A stretch of 64,000 nt of DNA from Pseudomonadota bacterium (GCA_029782295.1 JAKOVB010000168.1:62001-126000); one strand, 5' to 3'. Shown: positions 18,379 through 32,656, counted from the first letter of the stretch. Numbers and translations: made by a program. Notes: generated from the sequence alone by a model not told the origin.

Positions 18379-18862
18379 ACTTACGACGAACTTTGGCGAC
18401 ATCACCCTGGAACTGGACGCGGAAAAGGCGCCGGTTACCGTAGCCAATTTCCTGGAATACGTGAACAGCGGCTTCTACAACAACACCATTTTCCATCGTG
18501 TGATCGACGGTTTCATGATCCAGGGCGGCGGTTTCGAGCCCGGCATGAACCAGAAGCCGACCAACGATCCGATCAAGAACGAAGCCGACAACGGACTGGC
18601 CAACAAGGCTTATACCATTGCCATGGCCCGTACCCCGAACCCGCATTCCGCGACCGCACAATTCTTCATCAACGTCGCGGATAACGATTTCCTCAACTTT
18701 TCTGCACCGACCTCCAACGGCTGGGGCTACTGTGTGTTCGGCAAAGTGGTTGAAGGTGCCGATGTCGTGGATGCGATCCGCAAGGTCCGCACCGGCAACA
18801 AGGCTGGCCATCAGGACGTGCCGGTCGATGACGTGATCATCCAGAACGCGGTGGCGAGCTGA
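18371..18862 (+). CDS. ppiB: Peptidyl-prolyl cis-trans isomerase B, cytoplasmic cyclophilin
   Basis: A 163-residue cyclophilin without a signal peptide, matching cytoplasmic PpiB in length. It shows [39 protein letters not shown] and [17 protein letters not shown]. Translation begins at GTG 18371 within the end of the preceding periplasmic cyclophilin. Its TGA stop (18860-18862) overlaps the apparent CTG start of lpxH in the string CTGA. Confidence 0.94.
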   Translation: MVKLTTNFGDITLELDAEKAPVTVANFLEYVNSGFYNNTIFHRVIDGFMIQGGGFEPGMNQKPTNDPIKNEADNGLANKAYTIAMARTPNPHSATAQFFINVADNDFLNFSAPTSNGWGYCVFGKVVEGADVVDAIRKVRTGNKAGHQDVPVDDVIIQNAVAS

Positions 18863-19590
18863 AACCGGTCTTACTGATCTCCGACCTGCATCTCTGCGCG
18901 GAACGGCCGCGCACGACACAACTTCTGCTGGATTTTCTCTCGACGACAGCGCGCCATGCCGGCGCGCTGTATGTGCTGGGTGACCTGTTCGAATACTGGG
19001 CCGGGGATGACGCGTTACCGCATCATCCGCATGACCAGTCTGTCGCGGCGGCATTGCAAGCGCTCGCAGGACAAGGAACTGCCGTGTTTATCATGCACGG
19101 CAACCGCGATTTCCTGATAGGAGCTTCCTTTGCCAAGGCGGCCGGGGCCACCCTGCTATCGGATCCGGCCGAGATTGTCGTTGCAGGGCGTCGCGTGCTG
19201 CTGACGCATGGCGATACCTTGTGTACCGATGACCAGGCTTACCAGGCCTTCCGCCAGCAGGTGCGCAATCCGTCGTGGCAGCAATCCTTTCTGGACCAGC
19301 CATTGGTGGCGCGTGTGGCCCAGATCGAGGCGTTGCGCATGCGCAGTGAAACGGAAAAAAGCATCAAGTCCGAAGCGATCATGGATGTGAATGAGGGGGC
19401 TGTGCGTGCGCTGTTGGCGTCGCATGGCTATCCGGAGTTGCTGATCCACGGGCACACGCACCGCCCCGGTCGTCACGCAGTCGACATCGATGGACATGCC
19501 TGTACCCGCTGGGTGCTGGGGGACTGGCATGACACTGGGGATTACCTGCGGGTGGATGGGGACGGGTGCTCCCGTCACCTTATTCCTTAG
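18859..19590 (+). CDS. lpxH: UDP-2,3-diacylglucosamine hydrolase LpxH, apparent CTG start
   Basis: A Calcineurin-like metallohydrolase that removes UMP from UDP-2,3-diacylglucosamine in lipid A synthesis. The metal-binding motifs are [52 protein letters not shown] and [12 protein letters not shown], as in E. coli LpxH. The first metal motif lies upstream of the first ATG in frame (18973), so that ATG cannot be the start. Between the upstream in-frame stop (TGA 18829) and the motif there is no ATG, GTG or TTG; CTG 18859 gives the N-terminus expected by homology (243 residues) and overlaps the ppiB stop as CTGA. GGTGGCGAG just before it could serve as a ribosome site. Confidence 0.9.
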   Translation: MKPVLLISDLHLCAERPRTTQLLLDFLSTTARHAGALYVLGDLFEYWAGDDALPHHPHDQSVAAALQALAGQGTAVFIMHGNRDFLIGASFAKAAGATLLSDPAEIVVAGRRVLLTHGDTLCTDDQAYQAFRQQVRNPSWQQSFLDQPLVARVAQIEALRMRSETEKSIKSEAIMDVNEGAVRALLASHGYPELLIHGHTHRPGRHAVDIDGHACTRWVLGDWHDTGDYLRVDGDGCSRHLIP

Positions 19591-20359
19591 CAGGAGTGTC
19601 CTGCCTGGGTTTGACGGCCGGTTTTCCGGCCTTCTTCTTTTTGGGGGCGGGTTTTCTCGCGTGATGGTTCAACCACCAGTCGCTCGCCAGTTGCTGGGCG
19701 TCGGTGATTTCCGTGGGTTGCAGCAGGGCCGCCGTCTTCTCCAATTCGGAAGTCGCATCCTCCTTGGCTTTCTGGTCGAGCTCGGCCGGCGCCTTGCCGC
19801 TTACCGTCGTCGCGGCGATGTCATACCACATATAGGCCCGGACCAGATCGCGCGCGGTGCCTTCGCCGTTGGCGTACATCCGGCCGATCATGACCTGCCC
19901 CGGCCGGTCGCCGGTATCTGCCAGCTTCAGCGCCCAGAACAGCGCCTCGGTATGGTCGGCCGCGACGTCATGGCCTTCGAACAGTTTGACCGCCAGCAGG
20001 CGTTGCGCGTCAGTGTTGCCGCCCTGTGCGGCCTTGCGCAGCCAGCGCAGGGCTTCTCGGGTGTTTTTCGGGAGCTCGCGGCCATAGTTGAAGCGTGATC
20101 CGAGTTCGAACTGGGCCTTGAGGTCGCCGGCATCAGCTTTTTTCTGCAGCGTGGCCAGCGGCATCTGGTCGTATTCGGGGGGCTTGGGGGGTGTCTTCTT
20201 TTCAGGCTTGGGCGCAGGGGAGGGCTTTGCTCCTTCCTCGCCCGGCGCGCCAGTGGATGCACCGGCTTCATCCGGGGCGTCTGCCTCAGCTGCCAGTGCG
20301 AGTGGAGTGTGCAGCACGAGAGCCAGCGTCAGGAGGGCAACGAATGATGGAATACGCAT
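19580..20359 (-). CDS. Exported Sel1-repeat protein
   Basis: A 259-residue protein with a signal peptide (LLTLALVLHTPLALAAEADA), an acidic then Pro/Lys-rich linker (about residues 25-62), and three to four Sel1-type repeats (about 65-200, such as ALRWLRKAAQGGNTDAQRLL and GRMYANGEGTARDLVRAYMW). The C-terminus is basic and lysine/proline-rich (KPAPKKKKAGKPAVKPRQD). Sel1 repeats are protein-interaction scaffolds; no specific partner can be named. It converges with lpxH and overlaps its end by 11 bases. Confidence 0.82.
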   Translation of the reverse strand: MRIPSFVALLTLALVLHTPLALAAEADAPDEAGASTGAPGEEGAKPSPAPKPEKKTPPKPPEYDQMPLATLQKKADAGDLKAQFELGSRFNYGRELPKNTREALRWLRKAAQGGNTDAQRLLAVKLFEGHDVAADHTEALFWALKLADTGDRPGQVMIGRMYANGEGTARDLVRAYMWYDIAATTVSGKAPAELDQKAKEDATSELEKTAALLQPTEITDAQQLASDWWLNHHARKPAPKKKKAGKPAVKPRQDTPAKE

Positions 20360-20450
20360 GCGGCGATATTACCGGAAATTAATGGTGGGATGTGCCAAGT
20401 CCGCCAGCGTGGTAAGGTAAGCAATGTTTGGCAGCAAGGAGAAACCTCGA

Positions 20451-20705
20451 ATGACATTTTCAAGAAACATGGCAGTCTGCATGCTGCTGGCCCTTCTGGC
20501 CGGTTGTGCAGGGTTGCCGCACCATGAGGATCACAAACGAGCTGTCTGCCACAAGGGCAAGACGCTTTATGTCGACGAGAACGCGGTGGACGCGCATATC
20601 CGGCACGGCGATTATGGTCGGGCGTGCTATGGCGAAAAGAAAAAGGAACGCGACAAGCGGGAGCACGGGCATGAAGATCGCGATGACCATGACGATCGGG
20701 ACTGA
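20451..20705 (+). CDS. Small lipoprotein with CHKGKT-type motif and charged tail
   Basis: An 84-residue protein that begins with a lipoprotein signal (MLLALLAGCAG), so it is probably anchored in an envelope membrane. The mature part holds a short motif, VCHKGKTLYVDENAVDAHIR continuing to HGDYGRAC, in which two cysteines bracket a His-containing segment; similar segments occur in small secreted proteins of unknown function. The last 30 residues alternate Lys/Arg/Glu/Asp/His (KKKERDKREHGHEDRDDHDD). ATG 20451 is preferred over 20424 because AAGGAG lies about 12 bases upstream and the lipobox fits. Function unknown; metal binding by the His/Asp tail is only a guess. Confidence 0.65.
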   Translation: MTFSRNMAVCMLLALLAGCAGLPHHEDHKRAVCHKGKTLYVDENAVDAHIRHGDYGRACYGEKKKERDKREHGHEDRDDHDDRD

Positions 20706-20720
20706 AGCCTCGATCTGCTG

Positions 20721-20758
20721 AAACAACAAAGGCCCGTCAATACGGGCCTTTGTTGTTT
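20721..20758. terminator. Bidirectional terminator with perfect 17-bp stem
   Basis: Two 17-base arms (20721-20737 and 20742-20758) are exactly complementary around a four-base loop. The outer part is A-rich on the left and T-rich on the right, and it lies between the convergent lipoprotein and dnaJ genes. Confidence 0.92.
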
Positions 20759-20769
20759 GACTGCAGCGC

Positions 20770-21882
20770 TTACTGGAAAAAGTCCTTGACCTTTTCCATC
20801 CAGGATTTCGCGCGAGGGCTGTGCTTCTGCGCGTCCTTCTGGTTGATCTCTTCCAGTTCGCGCAGCAGTTCCTTCTGGCGCTCGGTCAGCTTGACCGGGG
20901 TCTCCACCATGACATGGCAGATCAGATCGCCGTGCTCGCTGGTGCGTAACGGCTTGATGCCCTTGCCTCGCAGACGGAACTTGGCACCTGACTGGGTTTC
21001 CGGCGGAATCTTCATCTTGGCATGACCGTCCAGCGTCGGGATTTCGATCTCGCCTCCCAAGGCCGCCACGGTGAAGCTGATCGGCATTTCGCAATGCAGG
21101 TCGCCGCCGTCACGTTGGAAAATCGCGTGCTGCTTGAGATGCACCACGACGTACAGGTCTCCAGGCGGTCCGCCGTTGACCCCGGCTTCGCCTTCGCCAG
21201 ACAAGCGGATGCGATCGCCCTCGTCAACGCCGGCCGGAATCTTGACCGCCAGCGTTTTGTGCTGCTTGACGCGGCCGTCGCCATGGCAGGTGGGGCAGGG
21301 TTCCTTGACCATCTTGCCGTTGCCGTGGCACTTCGGGCAGGTCTGCTGGATGGAGAAGAAGCCCTGCTGCACGCGTACCTGGCCGTGGCCGCCACAGGTC
21401 GTACAAGTCACTGGCGAGGTGCCGGGACGTGCGCCGGAACCGTGGCAGGTCTCACATTCGGCCATGACCGGGATGCGGATCTTGGTTTCGGTACCGCGGG
21501 CGGCGTCTTCCAGCGAGATTTCCATGTTGTAGCGCAGGTCGGCGCCACGATAGACGTTGGAGCGACGGCTGCCGCCGCCGAAGATGTCGCCGAAGATGTC
21601 GCCGAACGCATCGGCAAAGTTGCCGCCGCCGAAGCCACCGCCCATGCCAGCCTGCGGGTCCACACCGGCATGGCCGTACTGGTCGTAGGCCGCACGCTTC
21701 TGGGCGTCCGACAGGATTTCATAGGCTTCCTTGGCTTCCTTGAAGTTTTCCTCCGCTTTCGGATTGTCCGGATTGCGGTCAGGGTGGAACTTCATGGCCA
21801 GCTTGCGGTAGGCCTTCTTGATTTCATCGTCCGAGGCGTCGCGGTTGACGCCCAGGATTTCGTAATAGTCGCGTTTTGCCAT
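20770..21882 (-). CDS. dnaJ: Chaperone protein DnaJ
   Basis: A 370-residue type I J-protein that stimulates DnaK ATPase activity and delivers substrates. The J domain (1-70) has the HPD motif in [11 protein letters not shown] Gly/Phe-rich linker ([20 protein letters not shown]) follows, then four zinc-finger repeats [24 protein letters not shown] and CPTCHGDG, and the substrate-binding C-terminal domains. It is the third gene of grpE-dnaK-dnaJ. The 86-base gap from dnaK contains a palindromic repeat-like sequence and no clear promoter. Confidence 0.98.
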   Translation of the reverse strand: MAKRDYYEILGVNRDASDDEIKKAYRKLAMKFHPDRNPDNPKAEENFKEAKEAYEILSDAQKRAAYDQYGHAGVDPQAGMGGGFGGGNFADAFGDIFGDIFGGGSRRSNVYRGADLRYNMEISLEDAARGTETKIRIPVMAECETCHGSGARPGTSPVTCTTCGGHGQVRVQQGFFSIQQTCPKCHGNGKMVKEPCPTCHGDGRVKQHKTLAVKIPAGVDEGDRIRLSGEGEAGVNGGPPGDLYVVVHLKQHAIFQRDGGDLHCEMPISFTVAALGGEIEIPTLDGHAKMKIPPETQSGAKFRLRGKGIKPLRTSEHGDLICHVMVETPVKLTERQKELLRELEEINQKDAQKHSPRAKSWMEKVKDFFQ

Positions 21883-21893
21883 TTAAGACTTTC

Positions 21894-21959
21894 ACCACGG
21901 AGAACACGGAGGACACAGAGAAGAGCGGATGGCTCCTTGCTCTCTGCGTGCCCCGTGGT
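21894..21959. repeat. Palindromic repeat-like sequence between dnaK and dnaJ
   Basis: The ends ACCACGG (21894-21900) and CCGTGGT (21953-21959) are inverted copies. Inside are direct motifs GGAGAACACGGAGGACACAG and, near the other end, CTCTCTGCGTGCCC. This resembles the short ACCACGGAGRACACGGAG elements scattered in many environmental genomes. A related CCCGTGGTTCA end is seen at 33409-33419, before rsmA's neighbour. Copy number in the genome cannot be judged here. Confidence 0.5.
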
Positions 21960-21968
21960 TAATCGGTT

Positions 21969-23894
<1,926 letters not shown>

Positions 23895-23943
23895 TGTGTT
23901 TTCCTCTGAAAAATTAAGCTTTAATTCAAAACCGATGTTTGCA

Positions 23944-23971
23944 AAGTGGGGATGTCCGAAGGGATTTCAAG
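23944..23971 (-). promoter_or_regulatory. Sigma-32 heat-shock promoter of dnaK
   Basis: On the minus strand CTTGAAA (23971-23965) is followed after 13 bases by CCCCACTT (23951-23944), very close to the RpoH consensus CTTGAAA-N(11-16)-CCCCATNT. It lies about 50 bases before the dnaK start codon. Confidence 0.85.
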
Positions 23972-23988
23972 ACCTGCCCGACTTCGAA

Positions 23989-24009
23989 AGCGCCGGATGC
24001 TCCGGCGCC
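23989..24009 (-). promoter_or_regulatory. Stem-loop between grpE and dnaK
   Basis: On the minus strand GGCGCCGGA and TCCGGCGCT form an eight-of-nine base-pair stem with a GCA loop, immediately after the grpE stop. It lacks a U-run. It may slow read-through from grpE or stabilise the transcript end; this is inference. Confidence 0.45.
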
Positions 24010-24014
24010 GGGAT

Positions 24015-24548
24015 TCAGTTCTTGGGTTTCGCCACCATCACCAGCGCTGGGCGCAGGACTCTGTCATGGAGCGTGTAGCCTTTCTGCAGGACCTGGACCA
24101 CGGTGTTGGGTTCGGCGTCCGCTTCCACCATGCTGATGGCCTGGTGCTTGTGCGGGTCGAATTTCTCGCCGGCCGGATGGACTTCGGCGATGTTGAATTT
24201 CTCGAAAACGCTGACCAGTTGCTTGTGGGTGAGTTCGACGCCGTTCTTGTAGCTGGCGACGTCAGTGGTGTCGATGGCCAGCGCAGCTTCGAGGGAGTCC
24301 TTCACCGCCAGCAGTTCGCCGGAGAATTTTTCCAGCGCGAACTTGCGGGCCTTGTCGGTATCCTCGTGGGCACGGCGGCGGATATTCTCGGCCTCGGCCT
24401 TGGCGTACATCCAGGCGTCGTAATGCTCCTTGGCCTGGCGCTCTGCTTCCTTCAGCAGTTCTTCCAGGCTCGGCATGATTTCCGTTTCGTGCGATGCGGC
24501 CTGACCTTCAGCATTGTCGGCCTGCTGGACTTGTTCTTCTTGCGACAT
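24015..24548 (-). CDS. grpE: Nucleotide exchange factor GrpE
   Basis: A 177-residue protein that releases ADP from DnaK. The N-terminus is acidic and disordered ([17 protein letters not shown]), then a long helix (about residues 28-90) with [20 protein letters not shown] forms the dimer, and the C-terminal beta wing carries [20 protein letters not shown] and [21 protein letters not shown] 24548 is preferred because GAGGT lies a suitable distance upstream; 12 more codons upstream are open but do not look like GrpE. Confidence 0.96.
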   Translation of the reverse strand: MSQEEQVQQADNAEGQAASHETEIMPSLEELLKEAERQAKEHYDAWMYAKAEAENIRRRAHEDTDKARKFALEKFSGELLAVKDSLEAALAIDTTDVASYKNGVELTHKQLVSVFEKFNIAEVHPAGEKFDPHKHQAISMVEADAEPNTVVQVLQKGYTLHDRVLRPALVMVAKPKN

Positions 24549-24582
24549 GAAATACCTCGAAAAAATATGACGGATGGAGCGC

Positions 24583-24610
24583 ATATGGTGGCTGTAACCT
24601 CAATTTCAAG
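24583..24610 (-). promoter_or_regulatory. Sigma-32 heat-shock promoter of grpE
   Basis: On the minus strand CTTGAAA (24610-24604) and CACCATAT (24590-24583) are separated by 13 bases. Only one position departs from the RpoH -10 consensus CCCCATNT. The promoter lies 35 bases before the grpE start and has the same spacer length as that of dnaK. Confidence 0.8.
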
Positions 24611-24651
24611 AGGGGCAGCAAACTTTTTGCACTGCCACCCGGATGGTGGCG

Positions 24652-25125
24652 CTATAAGTCGCCGCGGTGATAAGGATGGTTGTTGATCACGGACCATCCG
24701 CGATAGAGCTGCTCGGCCAGCATGACGCGGACCATCCCGTGCGGCATGGTGAGTTTCGACAGGCTCCACTTCCAGTGCGCGGCCTGCAGCACCTTGTCAT
24801 GCAGGCCGTCTGCGCCGCCGATGACCAGCGCGACATCTCGACCATCCGCCATCCAGCCTTCCATGCGGCTGGCCAGTTGCAGGGTCGTCGGTTCGTTGCC
24901 GTGCTCATCCATCGCAACCAGGTAGTCACGGCCGGCGGCCTCCAGCAGTCGCAGGGCTTCCGCTTCCCGCACCTGGTCGCCGCCCTTGCCTGCGGCCCGC
25001 TTGTCCGGCCTGATTTCGACGATCTCGACGGACATTTCGCGCGGCATGCGCTTCAGGTATTCGGCGCATCCCTGTTCGACCCAGGCTGGCATCTTGTGCC
25101 CGACGGCCAGAATGCGGATTTTCAT
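24652..25125 (-). CDS. rlmH: 23S rRNA (pseudouridine-1915-N3)-methyltransferase RlmH
   Basis: A 157-residue SPOUT methyltransferase that methylates pseudouridine 1915 in helix 69 of 23S rRNA. It starts MKIRILAVGHKMPAWVEQGC and has the SAM-binding trefoil-knot segments VALVIGGADGLHDKVLQAA and MLAEQLYRGWSVINNHPYHR, which is diagnostic. Length is normal. ATG 25125 is used; the open frame upstream of it is not conserved. It follows rsfS by 11 bases, the usual rsfS-rlmH pair. Confidence 0.96.
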   Translation of the reverse strand: MKIRILAVGHKMPAWVEQGCAEYLKRMPREMSVEIVEIRPDKRAAGKGGDQVREAEALRLLEAAGRDYLVAMDEHGNEPTTLQLASRMEGWMADGRDVALVIGGADGLHDKVLQAAHWKWSLSKLTMPHGMVRVMLAEQLYRGWSVINNHPYHRGDL

Positions 25126-25136
25126 GCGAAGGGGGG

Positions 25137-25499
25137 CTAAGCGGCAGCGGCAGGCTTCGCAGCATGGCGGCGGCCTTCCGCGGCGCCCCACAGCTGCTCG
25201 AGGTTGTAATAGTCACGAGCGCTTTGCTGCATGATGTGGACGATGATGTCGCCCAGATCGACCAGCACCCATTCGCCCTCGCGCTCGCCTTCGACGCCGG
25301 TGGGTTCGATGCCGTGTTCCTTCAGCTTGTCCTGAACGTTGTGCGCCAGCGCCTTGGCCTGGCGGTTGGAAGTGGCGCTGGCGATGATCATGCAAGAGGT
25401 GATCGAGGTCAACTTGGAAACGTCGAGAACGGTGATGTCCTGTGCCTTGATGTCTTCCAGGGCGTCGACGACGGCTTTCTTCATGGCTTCAAGTTCCAT
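25137..25499 (-). CDS. rsfS: Ribosomal silencing factor RsfS
   Basis: A 120-residue protein of the Iojap/RsfS family that binds ribosomal protein L14 and blocks subunit joining when nutrients are low. Typical features are VVDALEDIKAQDITVLDV, MIIASATSNRQAKALAHNV, GEWVLVDLGDIIVHIMQ and RDYYNLEQLWG. The start is ATG 25499 with AAAGGAAC upstream; the much longer open frame before it overlaps nadD in another frame and is not real. It overlaps the end of nadD by 11 bases. Confidence 0.94.
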   Translation of the reverse strand: MELEAMKKAVVDALEDIKAQDITVLDVSKLTSITSCMIIASATSNRQAKALAHNVQDKLKEHGIEPTGVEGEREGEWVLVDLGDIIVHIMQQSARDYYNLEQLWGAAEGRRHAAKPAAAA

Positions 25500-26142
25500 G
25501 GGGTTCCTTTGCGTATAAATGATGCGTGTGAATGTAATGGTAGATGCCGTCCGGCACCAGGTAACGGATACTGTGGCCCCGGTGCAGCCGGTGGCGGATG
25601 TCGCTGGCCGAAATATCCAGTGCGGTGATGTCGCGCAACAGGATGGTCCCTGCCGGGCTGTTCGCCACGGTACTGTGGTGGCGCTGCTGCCAGACCGCGA
25701 GCAGGTCGGGTGGCATGCCCGATTCCGGCGCAGCCCCCGGGCGCCTGGCCACGCACAGGTGCGCGAGTTCGAACAGTGCCTGCCAGCGATGCCAGCGCGG
25801 CAAGCCGAGAAATGCGTCGGTCCCCAGCAGCAGGTAAAGCGGCCGATCAGGACCCAGTTCGCGGCGCAGCGAGGACAGGGTGTCGACCATATAGGACGGC
25901 CCCGCGCGCTCGAACTCGCGCAGGTCGAGCCGGAAACGCGGGTTGCCTGCGATCGCCTGCTCGACCATCGCGATGCGGTGCTGGCCTTCGCCATGGGGTT
26001 CGGCGCGGTGTGGGGGACGGGCGGCCGGAATGAAGCGCACTTCTTCCAGGTCCAACGCTTCCGCCAGTTCCTCCGCCAACCGCAGGTGGCCGGTGTGGAT
26101 GGGGTCGAACGTGCCGCCGAGGATGCCGACTGCCTGTGACAA
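25489..26142 (-). CDS. nadD: Nicotinate-nucleotide adenylyltransferase
   Basis: A 217-residue enzyme that forms deamido-NAD from nicotinate mononucleotide and ATP. The nucleotidyltransferase motif GILGGTFDPIHTGHLRLAEE has the HxGH signature, and the C-terminal ISASDIRHRLHRG is the ISSTxIR motif that binds ATP. It starts at TTG 26142 directly after the proA stop and runs into rsfS, giving the common proA-nadD-rsfS-rlmH order. Confidence 0.95.
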   Translation of the reverse strand: MSQAVGILGGTFDPIHTGHLRLAEELAEALDLEEVRFIPAARPPHRAEPHGEGQHRIAMVEQAIAGNPRFRLDLREFERAGPSYMVDTLSSLRRELGPDRPLYLLLGTDAFLGLPRWHRWQALFELAHLCVARRPGAAPESGMPPDLLAVWQQRHHSTVANSPAGTILLRDITALDISASDIRHRLHRGHSIRYLVPDGIYHYIHTHHLYAKEPHGT

Positions 26143-27399
26143 TTAGCTGCGCACCTGCCCGTCGCCGAGCACGATGTATTTCTGGCTGGTGAGGCCTTCC
26201 AGGCCGACCGGGCCACGGGCGTGGATCTTGTCGGTGGAAATGCCGATTTCCGCGCCCAGGCCGTATTCGAAGCCATCTGCAAAGCGCGTGGAAGCATTCA
26301 CCATCACCGAGCTGGAATCCACCTCGCGCAGGAATCGACGCGCCTTGGTGTAGTTCTCGGTCACGATGGCTTCCGTGTGCTGCGAAGAGTATTTGTTGAT
26401 ATGCTCGATGGCCTCGTCCAGGCCATCCACGACCTTGCAGGAAATGATCGCTGCGAGGTACTCGGTGTAATAATCCTCTTCGGTCGCGGCCTTGGCCTGT
26501 GGCACCAGATTCTGCGTTTCGGCGCAGCCGCGGATTTCCGTCCCCTTGGCGATCAGCATGGCCGCGAGCTTGGGCAGCATGTTGGCAGCAACGGCGCGGG
26601 CGACCAGCAGCGATTCCGCTGTGTTGCACGTGCCGAGGCGCTGGGTCTTGGCGTTCTCGAGGATGCGCAGCGCTTTGGCTTCGTCGGCTTCGTCATCGAC
26701 GTAGACATGGCAGTTGCCGTCCAGATGCTTGATCACCGGGATGCGCGCCTCGTTGGAAATGCGCTCGATCAGGCCCTTGCCGCCGCGCGGTACGATGACG
26801 TCGACGTAATCCCGCATGGTGATCAACTCGCCGACCGCGGCGCGGTCGGTGGTTTCCACGACCTGTGCCGCGCCCTTCGGCAGGCCGGCAGCTTCCAGCC
26901 CCTCATGGACCAGCGCGGCCAGCGCCCGGTTGCAGTGGATGGCCTCGGAGCCGCCGCGCAGGATACACGCGTTGCCGGACTTGATGCACAGGCCGGCGGC
27001 GTCCACCGTCACATTCGGGCGGGCTTCGTAGATGATGCCGATCACACCCAGCGGCACACGCATGCGGCCCACCTGGATGCCGGAAGGGCGATATTTGAGG
27101 TCGCTGATTTCACCGATGGGGTCGGCCAGCGCTGCGATCTGTTCCAGGCCTTCGGCCATGGTGGCGATCGCCTTCTCGGAGAGTGCAAGGCGGTCCAGCA
27201 TCGCGGCCTCCATGCCGGCGGCGCGTGCTGCGTCCATGTCCTGCTGGTTGGCGGCGATGAGCTTGTCTTTCTCGCGGCGGATGGCGCCGGCAATGGCCAG
27301 CAGCGCACGGTTCTTGGTGCTGGTGTCGGCCTTCGCCATGGCGCGGGAGGCGGTGCGGGCGTTCTGCCCCAGGGTTTGCATGTATTGCTTGATGTCCAT
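26143..27399 (-). CDS. proA: Gamma-glutamyl phosphate reductase
   Basis: A 418-residue NADPH-dependent enzyme of the aldehyde dehydrogenase superfamily, the second step of proline synthesis. The catalytic cysteine is in [13 protein letters not shown]; cofactor-binding segments include [20 protein letters not shown] and [20 protein letters not shown]. Length is normal. ATG 27399 starts [20 protein letters not shown], and the frame before it is unlikely to be translated. It lies downstream of holA, with nadD abutting its stop. Confidence 0.96.
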   Translation of the reverse strand: MDIKQYMQTLGQNARTASRAMAKADTSTKNRALLAIAGAIRREKDKLIAANQQDMDAARAAGMEAAMLDRLALSEKAIATMAEGLEQIAALADPIGEISDLKYRPSGIQVGRMRVPLGVIGIIYEARPNVTVDAAGLCIKSGNACILRGGSEAIHCNRALAALVHEGLEAAGLPKGAAQVVETTDRAAVGELITMRDYVDVIVPRGGKGLIERISNEARIPVIKHLDGNCHVYVDDEADEAKALRILENAKTQRLGTCNTAESLLVARAVAANMLPKLAAMLIAKGTEIRGCAETQNLVPQAKAATEEDYYTEYLAAIISCKVVDGLDEAIEHINKYSSQHTEAIVTENYTKARRFLREVDSSSVMVNASTRFADGFEYGLGAEIGISTDKIHARGPVGLEGLTSQKYIVLGDGQVRS

Positions 27400-27410
27400 T
27401 TTGGCTCCAA

Positions 27411-28439
27411 TCAGGCGCTTGCGCGTCTGCGTGTTCCTGCACGCGCCAGGCCGACGCACAGGCGCGAAATTTCCAGCCAGGGTTTGCCGGTGGCGATCCC
27501 TTTGCTGATCTTGTCGATTTCCGCCATTTTCAGCATGGCGGCCTGTAACTGGCGCAGGCTGACCCGTGCCAGCATGCGGCGAACCTGTGCCTGACGGTCG
27601 CCCCAGATTTTGGCCTGTTGCATGGCATTTGCCAAGTTTTCGCCGCGCGATTCCGCGAGCTTGACGCGTGTGACGCCGCGCAACAGCCAGGCCAGCACGC
27701 CGAGCAGGGCGAGCGGTTGAACGCCCTCGGCCTCCAGTCCCTGCAGGATGCGGGCGGTCCGCGCGACGTCGCCGTCCAGCAGCGCGTCACCGAGCTGGAA
27801 CACATCGAAGCGCGACACGTTCAGCACGGCTTCGCGCACGGCTTCCGGATCCAGCTTGCCGGTCGGGAACAGCAGCCCCAGTTTCTGGATTTCCTGATGC
27901 GCGGCCAGCAGGTTGCCTTCGACCTGGTTGGCAAGGAAGTCCAGAGTGCCCGGGTCGGCCTGTTGCCCCTGTGCCTGCAGGCGCCGGCCGATCCAGGCCG
28001 GCAGGCGGTCGATGTCCACATTCTGCAGCGGCACCACCGTCGCAACGCGTTCCAGGGCGCTGAACCAGGCACTGGATTGGCCTGCCTTGTCCAGCTTGGG
28101 CAGCGTGATCAGGGTCACGGTATCCTCCGGCAGGCGCTCGCAATAGGCCTGCAGGGCTTTGCCGCCCTCGATGCCGGGTTTGCCGGAAGGAATGTGCACC
28201 TCCAGTAGCCTGCGGCTCGAGAACAGCGAAATCGACTGCCCGCTGGCTGTCAGCTGTTGCCAGTTGAAATTGCGTTCGGCGGTATAGCTCAGGCGTTCGT
28301 CGAATCCACGCTTTTTCGCGGCGAGACGCAAGGCATCCACCCCTTCCCGCAAGGACAGCGGCTCATCGCCGGTGAAAACGTAGAGCGGGCGCAGCTCCTT
28401 GTCGAGATGCCCGTCGAGTTGCTCGAACGCCAGTCGCAT
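27411..28439 (-). CDS. holA: DNA polymerase III subunit delta
   Basis: A 342-residue clamp-loader subunit. The N-terminus [20 protein letters not shown] continues to [18 protein letters not shown], the usual start of HolA, and a three-domain AAA+-like fold follows without a functional Walker A, as expected for delta. [20 protein letters not shown] and a C-terminal collar domain agree. Its ATG overlaps the lptE stop as TGATG, the standard lptE-holA coupling. Confidence 0.94.
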   Translation of the reverse strand: MRLAFEQLDGHLDKELRPLYVFTGDEPLSLREGVDALRLAAKKRGFDERLSYTAERNFNWQQLTASGQSISLFSSRRLLEVHIPSGKPGIEGGKALQAYCERLPEDTVTLITLPKLDKAGQSSAWFSALERVATVVPLQNVDIDRLPAWIGRRLQAQGQQADPGTLDFLANQVEGNLLAAHQEIQKLGLLFPTGKLDPEAVREAVLNVSRFDVFQLGDALLDGDVARTARILQGLEAEGVQPLALLGVLAWLLRGVTRVKLAESRGENLANAMQQAKIWGDRQAQVRRMLARVSLRQLQAAMLKMAEIDKISKGIATGKPWLEISRLCVGLARAGTRRRASA

Positions 28440-28963
28440 CAGTTGGCGGCGCTGGGTCTGGCCGAGGCCTTCTGCTGTACGCTCAGCCGGCGCATGATTT
28501 CACGCACGGCATCGGCGCGCATGTCGCTGTACAGGCGGGCTTCCTCGCCTTCCTTCGCGAGCAGCTGCGTGTCGTCGTAGGAGTAGTCACGGCGTCCGTC
28601 CACGGTTTGTACCGGTCCCCACAGGTCCTGGCTGCGTTCGCGGGTACGGAAATTCACGCGGTAGAGCAATTCGAACTCACGCACGCGACCGCCGCCTGAC
28701 AGCGACAGAATGCGTTTTTCCGGCTGCTCCAGCATCAGGTCGAGTTGCATTTCGGCTTCGTCGGGCGTGTTCACCAGAGTGATGCCGTTCGATTTCAAGA
28801 CCCGCTTGAGGTCTGCAGCGAGTGCCGGCGCGCCGGACTTCTGCATGTACAGGGTCTTGAACGACAGGTCGGCCTGTCCGCGCATGTGGAAGCCGCATGC
28901 GGTGAGGGCCAGCAATGCGGCAGCCAGCAGGAGTTTGCAGAAATGCAGCGCGAAAGTTTGCAT
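28439..28963 (-). CDS. lptE: LPS-assembly lipoprotein LptE
   Basis: A 174-residue outer-membrane lipoprotein that plugs the LptD barrel and helps place lipopolysaccharide on the cell surface. A signal peptide ends in the lipobox LTACGFHMRG, a strong LptE hallmark. Later segments such as LSLSGGGRVREFELLYRVNF fit the family. The start is ATG 28963, five bases after the leuS stop, in the conserved order leuS-lptE-holA. Its partner lptD lies about 9 kb away. Confidence 0.93.
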   Translation of the reverse strand: MQTFALHFCKLLLAAALLALTACGFHMRGQADLSFKTLYMQKSGAPALAADLKRVLKSNGITLVNTPDEAEMQLDLMLEQPEKRILSLSGGGRVREFELLYRVNFRTRERSQDLWGPVQTVDGRRDYSYDDTQLLAKEGEEARLYSDMRADAVREIMRRLSVQQKASARPSAAN

Positions 28964-28967
28964 GTTG

Positions 28968-32607
<3,640 letters not shown>

Positions 32608-32621
32608 TTCTTCCGGGCGAA

Positions 32622-32656
32622 AAAAAGGCCTGCCACCTCACGGTGCAGGCCTTTTT
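32622..32656. terminator. Bidirectional terminator between prkB and adk
   Basis: AAAAAGGCCTGC and GCAGGCCTTTTT form a 12-bp stem around an 11-base loop, with A and T runs on both sides, between two convergent genes. Confidence 0.9.

Noticed and set aside
25500-26297. N-terminal extension that would fuse 266 residues to RsfS
   Set aside because: This stretch is nadD read in another frame. RsfS starts at ATG 25499 with a ribosome site.
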